Positions 28,584 to 41,000 of a stretch of DNA of 64,000 nucleotides are shown here, piece by piece. This DNA comes from Tubiluchus corallicola. Lineage: Eukaryota; Priapulida; Priapulimorpha; Priapulimorphida; Tubiluchidae. Position numbers and translations under genes: made by a program. Numbering within the stretch: the first letter of the stretch is position 1; every line of letters begins with the position of its first letter. The DNA lies in NCBI GenBank assembly GCA_030141605.1, contig JAQGDQ010000197.1, positions 343,673 to 407,672 of the forward strand, in the 5' to 3' direction. The notes under the pieces are model-generated. The model saw nothing but the letters and a program-made list of their open reading frames with translations, was not told the origin of the DNA and did no database searches.

Positions 28584-31500
28584 GTGTGTGCGTGTGTACG
28601 TATACATATATGCCTATACATACTATTAATATTATATTTAGAAACATATACATATATAGTTCTGTTTATACAGAAAAACGATTACTGTGCGACTTTGCCC
28701 AGTATAATGATTTTGCCTAGCCATTCATTAGTTTGATGGCAGCCATTTGAAAATCAAGATTGGTGTTAGTTATAAACAGAGTAATGAAATAATCACACAG
28801 TAAATTATAATCAATTAGTAATTAATAACCAGTCGCCTTGTAATATAGCTCGGCAACGTAACCCCGGGCTACACGATTGTCATCACTTCTAAAGAAAATG
28901 AAAAGTTAAAGGAAAACAGGATGATTTTTCATATACCCCACCCCATTTTGAAGTACGGTAAAAAGTTTATACTTTAAGACTTATAATAATGTCAAAGAAT
29001 GTCCGGTAATTACATACTTAAATAACGGCAAGGGAGTCCAACTAGTGATGATGTCACAACTGAATATAGTTTTCAACTGCACAAACATTCAACGAGCATA
29101 TTGCAAGGGTTTGAAAAAGCGAAAATTGAAGTACAGTGCTACTATACAACATTCAGTGCGATGTACAAAACTCATATGATTTTTTAATATTACCACTGTG
29201 CTCACGCATGAGCTCTCGAACGTGTGCACTACGTCACAAGTGAACAACGCTGAATTGAGAGGTAGGCCACCTGCTTTTTATGCAATTTGTTTGCGAGATG
29301 TAAGTGCTAGTGCCCTTCGAATTGCGAATGGCGAAATGAAAGTAACACAGAACAGAACTAGCCGCGCAAACGCGAAACTACCATTTCTTGGTAATCATTC
29401 TTTCACAAAAGTCATTCTTGAAAAAATAGCATGTTCCCTTTCACTATTTTACAAGGTCGATTGAGCCTAGTTTAAGATGGGGTCTTTTAAGATTCTTACG
29501 ATTCTTCGTACGAGTCTGTTAGTTAGCTAAAAACAATATCTGAAACGAGATTGCAGTTCCTCAATAAGCTGTGTGGCTCCTGATTAAAGCTTTCACAATA
29601 ATTTTTCATCGTTTTTGTTTTCAGTTATCCATGATTGGTGTCGTAGGGCTCATGTTTCCAATTTTTTCCATTATCTACATGATAGCGCCAAAAAGCAGCG
29701 TTGGTCGTATGCTGAGGAAGCCATTTATAAAGTTTATTTGTCACAGCGCCTCATATTTTACATTTTTATGTGAGTATTTTCTTTTTTCTTCCTTTTTCGT
29801 AACGACAAATCTAAATTTAGGTGCCAGCCAAGTTTGAATAGCGTTGCAATATCATGTACTTCATCATTTAAATAGTACACAATGCCATTCTAATTCCATC
29901 TGTGCCACATGAGATTTTCGTTCTTCAATTCTCTTCTTACATGCTAAAATCAATGTGTTTAAAAGCATGTAAGAGTTTGATTCATTTATTTTTGCACAGA
30001 TGGAAAGGTAGATGCGCCTTAAATGCTTCTCAGAAAGTGATTTATTAGAAAACTCCTAAACACGTGCATTTTGGCAAAAATAGGGTACCTAGCGTTGATG
30101 ACCTTTAAATTTTTATCAACACTTTTATCAATAGTTATCGCCGATCCATTATTGATTGTTATTGAATAAGATTGCAACAAAGTGCTAGAAAATATTAAAT
30201 AATCAACAAGACAGATTGCTGTACGTCAACAAAGGACATATACTAGAGACAAAATCCCCTTACAATGGAGCACAATAAAGGGATTTGTTTGTTTGTCATT
30301 TTGTCTGCCTATTAACTGTATATCGGCGGGTCATTGGGTCTCTGTCTGTCGGTAGGTCAGTCGGTTTCTGTCTGTTTGTCTGTCTGATTAAAAGACTATA
30401 TGTTTCATACTTTTACTTTAGTGTTTTGTCTTTAACGTGAGCTTTTTTGCAGTTTTTTTAATATTGGCATCACAGAGGATAGAGTCAATTATCAGCATAG
30501 GAGAAGAAAACATTCCAGACCAGGAACCAGACAATAGCTCCTCTACGCCTACTTACAAGAATGAACGTCGCGGTGCCCCTGCCACAAGCATAGAATGGAT
30601 GATAATGGCGTGGGTCTTTGGTAAGAATCGGCGTATTTGCTTATTTGTCTATTTGTCTGTCTGTCCGTTTCTGTTTGTGTTTTCCCGCTGGTGGATAGCT
30701 TGTTAATTTGTTGCTAGAGTCTGTCTTATTTCTTAGGCTGTTTTTTTATTTGTTTCTTGGATTTATTATGACAAATTTAAATGCTGGTATTAGAACATCT
30801 TATTCGGAACTCATTCTGTGAAACGTTTTCTTGGCACTTCGAAGTGGAAGGGATTTTTTCACACTAAAGTCGAACAGACACCTTACTTATTACCCCATCC
30901 ATCAATCGGTGCACAACAATAAGGATACTAATCTGTACGCTCATGCTTTACTTTCTCTCAGGTTTAATATGGATGGAAATTAAGCAATTATGGGATGATG
31001 GATTGTGGGAATACGTTCACGACATGTGGAATATTCTAGATTTCATTACCAATGCGCTTTATTTGGCAACTATAGCACTACGTACTTGTGCCTACTTCAT
31101 GGTATGTATTAAAGTCACTTAAGATTTTGAAATAAATTTATGCCGCATTGCTTATCGACAGTGCAAAAGTGATTTTCTCAAGCCACGTTGCATATATTTT
31201 TTATAATTGCGCAAGAACAAACGAACAAGCGAAGATTAAACGTTTGTAAGCAAAACTATCCCACTTTAAAGTTATATTGTAAATGATTTATTGGGCATTA
31301 AAACTATCAATTATTTATTGGTATTAAAATTTTTGTTATTGTTAAATTTCAGTACACTATTGTATACAATTTTTACCTTGAATCCACAAATTTTGCAGGA
31401 CCGTTGCATCCACCCGAAGACATTGCGTTTGTTCGTTGAAAGTCTATTATGTACAACACATTTGTAAAAATGTGCGAAATGCTTTATTTGCTTCAAAACA

Positions 31501-34500
31501 CGAGAAACTGCACTATGAAGCCTTTCAATTACAAAAGTAAATTCGCAAAAAATATTCATTTAATTAACTGTAACATTCATTCTTGCTTCCAGAGCTCACA
31601 AGCGATAGGGATTAGACTGTAGACTGTATTTTGCAATAATGGTGAATACATACCCAGCATTTAATGACGTTGTAAACTCAACAGTTAATTAGTTGCTTAG
31701 AGGCTGCACATTAAAATTTCAGCCTTTGATTTACGGCTGCTTTGTCCGCTTTTCTAAGCAACGAAGTCCCCAAATACCGTCTTTCTAACATCCCATTTAG
31801 ACATGCACATCAGGCAGGCAGGCAATGCCCTATAACAAGAAATTTTTTATAATTTGAATATTAAGGTCTGAAAAAAGCAATACAAAACTGGAAGACCGTT
31901 ATAGTAAAAGGAATTGAAAACACCATACATGGTATAAAGCAACATGACTCAAGCAACTGTAAGCCATTGAATCTATAATTATAAAAAAGATAAAATCTTT
32001 AGGAAATATAAAAAATAAAAAAGGAGATACACTGTGTTATGATGGGCAGTGAAATCTTCGGGTTTCAGTAATTGGGCCTACTGCTTATTAGCCGTCCACC
32101 AGAGACTATACTCTCTAAGCTTGTTATCTATGCTGATTATCCTAAGCCTACACTATCTAACTCACTACGAGTAAATAACTCGCATGGAAGCCTTGAAAAT
32201 GATCTTGAGTTGGCTTTGAACTTTAGCCAAGATTAGCTTGTCACCTTTAATGCAAAGAGGATGAAGCTTATGTCAGTAGTGTGAAACTTCTTAGAAATAC
32301 ATTTTCCGTCGAGCCTTCTACCGTATTTTTTGCCAGAAGTTTTTTCCTTGCTAATTACAACCTCAAGAAAGCGCTACAATTATTAGACAATTAATTATTT
32401 AAATTGAGTTTTATCAACTTACGCTTAGAGGCGGAATTAATTGAGTCTGATAGGCAGCGATCGAAACGTGCCATGATCACATAGGTGCAGTATGGTAGGT
32501 GCATTTTGGGAGTCCGTAAAGTGATTTAACAAACTGTTTGATTTTTGCGCACAAGCAGACGTCTTCAAATCTGTAGTGCCTTAGCGAACTTACCCTTGCC
32601 GCACATATACTTGTGCTTGCGTAAATCATTAATGTATGATTGATGCGTAGGTCAAATCTGGTGAAATAGGCTTAACACTTTCTGTAACAGAAACTTTTTT
32701 CTCTCTTAGGTCGAACAAGAAAAGCTTGAGGGTAAATGGGAAATGGCCATGGCTCCCCGCAAAGACTGGGACGCTTACGATCCTACTCTCATCTCAGAGG
32801 GTTTGTTTGCAGCAGCAAATATATTTAGTTCTTTGAAGCTTGTACATATTTTCACCGTAAATCCTTATCTCGGACCGCTTCAAATATCGCTAGGTAATCA
32901 AATTTTACTCTATGTACTGGTCATGAAACAATGTATTTATTCAAAAGCTATTTCTTTGCGCAATCATAATTTAGTCAGCAAAACCGCGAAAAGAAATTTA
33001 TTATTTTTACATAGAATTCCTGCAAATAATTGTAAGGTATTATGTGAGTACTAAATTTTATGTACAGATGTCAAATTCATCTTTGTATGTATTTTCTTCT
33101 TTAGGTATAAGTTATTTACATAAATTTGATACAAATTTCTTTCCACAATTTTGCTGACTATACTGTAACATTGTGTATTTTGGCGTCTATAAATAGTTGT
33201 CGTCGAACTGACGCAGCTGAGAAGGGCCGATGGGCTGAGCCACAATAGGGCAAGTAGGTGTGGGGCGAGACATTAGGGTGGAATAGGATGAAATTGGAAT
33301 GGATTGAAAACTTTGGATGGTGTGAATTAGGGTGGCATGGATTTTTAACTGCATAAGTTTTCATATATAAGAAAAACTGCATCAGAAATTTGAACAACTA
33401 CTTAGATAGTTGTAATAAACAGGACGTGGCTGTACATTGTGTACAATTCATACATTGTGCACAAGTTTCTTAATGAGAATAGCTGATTTTTGTAACTCGG
33501 ATTAAGGTTTTCTAAAATGGTATTTAGCCCTAAAATATTACGTGTTTTATATAATATTATTACCTATAATAATTTTTTTATTTCATATGTTTTTGAAGTT
33601 TTTTCTTATTACCTACTTGCAACAGTGATAGAACAGTAGAAAAACTGCAGACAGTTTGCAGGCATATTCACTTATTATTAATGATAATATGCGAATTTAG
33701 TAATTATATATCAGTCTTGTTTGTTATTTTGTTCTAGGTCGAATGGTTTTTGATATCATGAAATTTGCTTTCATTCTTGCTCTTGTGGTGTTTGCTTTTG
33801 CTTGTGGTCTGACGCAACTGTATTGGTATTACGCCACCATGCGAGCAGACGAGTGCCTCAGGGGTGGTCCTGAAGATTCTTCCTGTGATAAAAAATATAA
33901 GAGTTTTTTAAAGTAAGTGTACAATGGTAAATATGGCGCGACGACTTTAGTTACTCTGTGTATGTATATTATATAGCTCTTCCTGATAAAAGATGAGTAG
34001 ATCGTCTTTCTAGTACTTTCTTTCAATCAACGTTTGACTCTGGTAAGGAATCTTGTGATTTCAGCAAACGATTTTGCATTTGCTATTTCCTAAGTACCTA
34101 TCTAAGATTCCGAAGAAAAATCATTTCTGAGTGCTACTGCTACTGCTGCTCGTATCTAAAGATTATTAGAATCGTTTTCACTTTTTGCTCTTATTATGTT
34201 TGCTGCAACAAGGTGTTCCTTCTGTTAGACTGACCTATGTATCATTAACTTTTAATGTGGTTTACAGACAGTGTAGTATTAGACTTATTTAGAACATGGA
34301 CTTATGCCCCAAACTGTACGTTGCTGATGATAGTACATTTTCCCGCTAATGAGTAATTCAGTGTAACAGAAACTATTCATTGAAATCCTTGTAAACATTT
34401 TCAGTAATTTTCAATTCATTGAGATCTTTTTAATACATTGTGAACATATTTTCTAAAATGTAAACCTTAAAACTGTACAGTAAATCACACTAATTTTCTT

Positions 34501-34972
34501 TGTATATGTGAGGAGCGGTGCACAAGTAATCCAAAAAGGAACTGACTATGCAATACAATAGCTATATTCATTTTCTCTATGAGCGCCCCAGCCCCATAGA
34601 ATAAAATTTCAGTAGCGTAACCATAATAACGAAGAACTTTTAAAGCTTTAGAAATATATCTTTTACAGAAACTTTTAGAGAAATCTTTTTAATGAATTTT
34701 CCTCTATAAAACAGTATTACACAGCATTTATGCGCAGTATTCCACAGTATTCATGAGGAATTTTATTTACGCTTTGTATTGTCGCTGTTTTAAGATATCC
34801 CATTTTGCATCTTTATACTTTTACCTATGTAAATATACAATGATTTTAGGTGTTAACTGTAGGTCTTATTTTCCTTAATATTTTTGGTATTGACTAATTA
34901 TTTTACTATTGTCAGTGTCTTGCTGAGAAGCAGTGTAGCGCTGTAAAAATTTATTATTATTATTGTTGTTGC

Positions 34973-35006
<34 letters not shown>

Positions 35007-38000
35007 ATATCGTCAATACAGAATTTCTGTAATGATTTCGTAAATTCTAAAAAATTGTGTATTTTTATTTACTAGTTAAGTAATATGCATTGATAAAGCA
35101 CAAATCTATTATGCTGATTATACTAAATCTATTATACTGATTTTACTAAATTTTATCTGTTTCCAGCTTGTTCGAGACATTGCAGACCTTATACTGGGGT
35201 CTGTATAATTTGATCGACTTAGATCGGTTTGACTTGAAGGAAAATCACACCTACACAGAGTTTGTTGGACTCCTTATGTTCGGCTGTTACTCGGCCATTT
35301 CTATTGTAGTCCTTTTGAATATGCTCATAGCTATGATGTCCAACTCATTTCAGTACATTGCTGTAAGTACAGCAAATTCACTGTGCAAAGTGTGCAATGT
35401 GCACTGGTTGACCTCACTGTACTTATGTTGTTGTTATCTGCACACTTAAACTACCGGGCTTTGAAATGTCAAAGTTTTTTCATGTCGGTACAGTTTATGA
35501 CTGAAATTGAAAGAAAATTATATCCTTTTCTGAGCTATTTTTTATTTCAAAATGTTTTCAAAGCTCAAATTTATATTTTACAATGAAAAGATCCTCTCAT
35601 TTTGGAGGTGCGCATTTCAATGCCTAGTAGTTATTCTTTAGCAGCACACGTAGTGATTGTACTTTACTCCTTGTGTAGAGCTTCACAGTAGGCGTTTCCC
35701 GCGTTTATAAGGGCTTGTTTTCAATTTATTTGGTTTTATTTCAGTTTGTTTGAGACTCTGCAGACTCTGTACTGGGGCCTTTTCAGTCTGGTAGATCGTT
35801 CGCACTTTGATCTACTAGAAAATCACGAATACACGGAATTCGTAGGCCTGTTGATGTTTGGTATTTACTGTGCTATGTCGATAGTGGTGCTTCTGAACAT
35901 GCTGATTGCAATGATGTCGAATTCATATCAGTTCATAGCAGTAAGTTGCTATGCCAACCGTCGCATGTCTATCCATCTTTACCTTCAGCTTGTTTCTTGC
36001 ACCAGTTGACTTAAAGCTATGGGGAATTTAAGTATGCGATTCGTCAATCTTACCTCACACAAGCGTATAACCAACATAAGAGACATGAAAAAAACAGCTT
36101 AAAATTGCGTCATTACTGATGCATAAATAAAAATTTCATTACTTACAATATTAACATGACACTTTTCTTTGTAAAGCTGTACGTAAATCAAAACAGAAAT
36201 AGAACTTTACCGTGTACATGATCAGTAGGTCCTAAATTATAACTAAATACTGTTGACTTGCTTTGCGAATAACTTGTATTATTGAAAGAAATAACTTTTA
36301 TTAAAAACTTTAAATTGCAAAATACTAAAAAATGTCAAACGTTTCGACTGCAGAGCCTAACAGTCATCTTCAGTGTGTAACAACTAGCTGCTTTTGTATA
36401 CTGTATCACACTGAAGGTGACTGTTAGTCTCTGCAGTCGTTATATGCTTTTAATGTTTTATATTTTAAAGTTTTTAATAATAAAAATTGCTTCTTTCAAT
36501 AATACTGACTTGTGCTTATTAAGATAGTTCTAAATTTGATAACGTTTTCTTTTCTTATGCAAACACGACATTTCAGCTGTACAGCGGCCTTTTTCAAATG
36601 AAAAATGTCGTTTTTGTGTAACAAATTAGCTTTCGTGGTATTCATGATTGATACTTTGGTATATTAGTGCAAGGGCATATGTAATTCCATGGGAAATTCA
36701 TGTTAATTTTTGATGCTACATATTATGTAAAGCTTGCGATGAGTATATTTTAAAAAATAAGATGTAATTTTTTAAGCAATTTTAACTCAAATATCAAAAT
36801 GGCTGCCGACTGTTGGAGCTTCTATATTCTTAATTCTATATTAAGTGAAACTAATTGTTCAGATGTTTAGTTACAATGCCTGTTAGTGTCCATAAATGAA
36901 TAAATCTCACAGCGAAACATCTCCTTGGCTAAGCCGCGTGCCCCTACAACCCACACAACACCATGGCAACAATCCAAACTGCTCCACAACAATAACCAAC
37001 ACCACATGACACAACGACGTTGGTGAGGTTGAACAACACCGACGACAACAACAACAACAATGACAACAACGACAACAACAACGAGGACAACAACGACGAC
37101 AACGACGACAACAACGACGATGACCACGACGACGACCATGACGACGACCACGACGACGACGCAGTAGCGAAACCATGCAAAAACATTTTGCCCAATATTA
37201 AAAGTGTATATACAAACGCTATTAGACCGATCCACTAATGATCAATAATGCACGACATTCAACATAGTCTTTCTTTACTACTTTTCAGATGGTAACAAGC
37301 TAACATATACAACTTATTATAGCTCTTTCTATAACACAAATGAAGGTGATGACACAGTGGTTGATGACAATACCTTTCCCATTTGCCAGCAGTGGATATC
37401 TCTTTAAACGAAACATCCACACCTTACAGATCTGCCCATTCTTTTTCTGATAGTGTGTATAATTATTTTCTTCCAAGACGCGCAAACAGCACTTCGAGTT
37501 TTCTTGAGTCTGTTTGTGCAGAAACCGCTGATCGCCACAAACCACGGGTCTATCACGAAATTTAATTATGCCTATTACACTCACCACTGAATGGATTCCC
37601 AACCATTATTGGCGCGACACCGGCCCACCCCTTTCTCTCAAACTAAGGACTATAAGTTTTGTGAAAATGGCGATTTTTGAAGGTTTTCGTCGCCTGTTCC
37701 TCCCGGTAGCCACGATTCAAAAGGTAAGCAATCGATAGGAGTACACAAATCAAGACCTTTCATTTGATATGTAGAAGTATAGATCTATAGATCACCAACA
37801 AAGGCGCAGCCCTTGAAGCTGCAGTTGCGGCAGTTACATAATAGAATAGCAATGGATAGTGGGGAGGGATACAGATAGAGCATAACCAAGATGGTATTAC
37901 ACTAACGCTAACAGGTATTACAACTAGATATCTAAACTAAAGTCTATTTTCACTTAATTAGAAGCAAGAATATATCAACTTGAACAGTTGGCAGCCATCT

Positions 38001-41000
38001 TGGATGCTATCTTGAATTTTGAGCTTACATTTGTTAAAAAATGAAACCACATTTTTGCAATGTACACGTCATAATCTTTAAAGTGATATATACAGTAGCA
38101 TCAAAAATTAACACGAATTTACCATAGGACCAAATAATCGTACATATGCTACTACACAGTATTGTTTGTTTTTCATTTATTTATTTCCTTATTTATTAAT
38201 GTTTATCCAAAATATTCCTTAAGCATGTATGCTTGTTATTTTCATGTTTAGTAATACTAGAGCATGTTTTACTCAAGTTGCTTATTCATTAAAGTGTAAG
38301 TCTGTGGGTAAAAACTTGATATTAAAGAAAAGTGGTACATTTTTCACCAAGTTCCGAAAGGCAGGTGGCAATAATGAGTTTCTCTGAAGAAAAACTGTCA
38401 GCGAACATGATTAACATCATTTTTGTTGCCAAGTTTACCACCCGTAATCACTGATACATGCGTCTAGACAAAAAACCCACTCCTGGTTAAATTACAAAAG
38501 TCAGCGGACTTGTAGTGAGGATGTAAAATGATCCCTGTCTCTGTTAAACGAACTGTTAAACTGTTCGATTCAATTCCATAATAAATTGTGTTTAAACAAA
38601 GTATGTAGATGCATTATTGATGTTACTTTGATTATAAGAATCATCACGTTAGATAAAAAGATTCTCTGTAACCTATGCATGCATTTGGTGTTGGGTCTGA
38701 TTAGATTTAGATTTCTCACCAGTTTTTAGTTTTTAGCTAATCAGTTTATCAATTACTTGTGTAAACCACAGGCACCACTTCTTTCATGGTGAATAAACAA
38801 ATTATATAATACCCAGCCAACGGCCACTCTTGCAATTAGAAAAATATACAAATTCTCCATAAATTATTGCTTCTGCTTATTCTGCTTAAATATTTTCACA
38901 AATCTAATTGACTGAATGTTGATTAAAACTGTCACTTTTTGCGTTTCCTGGATCAATTGCTTATTTGTTTGTTTCATTCTTGCAGAATCAAGCTGATTAT
39001 GAGTGGAAGTTTGCACGTTCCAAGCTTTGGATGTCTTATTTCGAGGAAGGAGGAACGGTGCCGCCGCCTTTCAATATCATCCCCAGTCCCAAGTCCGTGT
39101 ATTACCTGCTGAAATGGTTTTACCAGAAAATTTGTAGCTGTTCCACTAAACAGAAGCGAACTCGCTGGAAAAGTCTCAGAGTAATTTTTTACATTTAATC
39201 GCTCCCCCCCAACCGTCTAGCGCTTACAAAACTTCAGTGACACTTGAATTAACAGAAATAGGGTTTCGCTTGTTTTACCTAACTATTTCACCCCAGAAGG
39301 TTTTTTTTTGAATAAGCAGATATTGTTTGCATACTTGCGATCTTACAGTTTCTAGAACATAAGAAACTTGATTAGACTACTGTGCTATCACTATTCCAAC
39401 AAACGTTCGTATTGTTATAGTGAAATCGATTTAGTTTGTTTGTTTCATTTGTTTCATAAAACAGTAAACCTAAAATATGCAGACAATTGTTATTTTTCTC
39501 TCCTCTGGTCCTCTGGATTACTGGCCCAAAAATATTTTTTCTACAGACTATTCCAATAGCTACAATCTACAGCAAATACTATGAGGCTATCACTATTATA
39601 ATATAGAAAATCAAATCAAAATGGTCGTATCAAGTTACATGATGGGAAAACTGGAATAATGACGTAAAACTATTTATGCCTTTATAATGTCATAATGCAG
39701 AAGTGCAGGTCCATTTCGTCGTGCTTCGTAATATTTCTATTACACCGCTTCTTTTAGAACATCCTGTAAGATTGTTAGAACACCCTTTTATTTTTGTCAT
39801 GCATTATTGGGCATTTCTGTGACCAGTAATCATTACAAGAAGCTTTCCTTTTTTGGTTATATCTTAGACTTTAAATAAGCATTTCTTTCACAGAAATTTG
39901 TGCGAAAAGTCAGTGAAAGAGACGCTCGCTATCAAGCGGTTATTCGGAGTCTGGTGAAACGTTACATTACTAACATGCAGCGACAGCAACAACACCAGGG
40001 AGTCAACGAAGACGACATCAACGAGATAAAGCAGGACATATCTTCATTTCGATATGAACTTTTAGAAATACTCAAGTATAGTGGAATCTCAGGCCCACCC
40101 GGGGAACGCAAATCGAGTTAGTATTGATTTGAAAACTCAGGCCCTCATTTCTAATAAAGCAAAACTTACCGAAAAAATCTTATCATTAAGAAAGATGTTT
40201 CAGACTGTCGCTGGAATTTATCTTTTATGTGAAAGAATAAGAAAGAAGGAAGGAAAAAAGATAACAAAAAATTACTATACTAATTTAGGGGGGAGTTTTT
40301 ATATTGTCAACACACAAAGCTATCAGACTAAAAATAATACGACCACGTAGAAAAACAAAGAAGCACAGCAAATAAAAACAGAAGGGAAAAACACGGAAGT
40401 ACAAAATCACTGTCTACAGTATATAAGAGTGAAACAACGAGTTTTTTTATTTTAACTTACAGACCTATGAGTACTCAAGTTTATTTCAGGAGATAAAAAG
40501 TGCTATATAAAAGTTAAAATTTACACTAAAAACTGAGAAATACTACATGTCATGCACTATTAAAAGAGCTATGAAAATTTACAAAAACATAATAAAAATA
40601 TTTACGGAATTTAAAAATACAAAGCATCAGTTAGAAAACCAGCGGTTTCTACATAAAAAATCATGACATCTTCTAAATATTTTACTATACAATCGCACAT
40701 CTGTTTGGTGGCATATATGATTTACAATAAAATTTTTATCTGTCAATTACAAGCACTAACATTTAATTTGTTTCAGCAATGAACAAGAAAAACCGGCTAC
40801 AAGAACGTCGACTGATGAAAGGTTTAAATCTGGAGCGAAACATTGAAACCATCCCGGAACAGGATTTCGATCTTCCAGATTTCCTCAAAACCGATTACAA
40901 AAAGGGACGACCCCGGCATTCTCAAAGTGTTAAAAGATTTACTCATCTATCTCGATTTCGAATAGGAAGTAGAAAAGGAAAGGCTTCAGCGGCTCAACAA

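Larger units (their letters stand above)
35941..38985 (+). other. TRPC intron 10 (3.0 kb)
   Basis: Contains a near-palindromic MITE at 36,277-36,504, a CAACAC/GACAAC-rich repeat ending in dispersed copy A at 37,164-37,288, and an exon-like open island at 37,393-37,565. From 37,600 to 38,985 nothing else is recognised. Confidence 0.85.

Noticed and set aside
36867-37238. Several long Val/Cys/Asp/Asn-rich frames
   Set aside because: Products of the CAACAC and GAC/AAC simple repeats.
35941-38985. A third copy of the pore exon
   Set aside because: I looked for TTYGAGAC-CTGCAGAC-CT-TACTGGGG-like sequence in the introns around exons 10a and 10b and found none.
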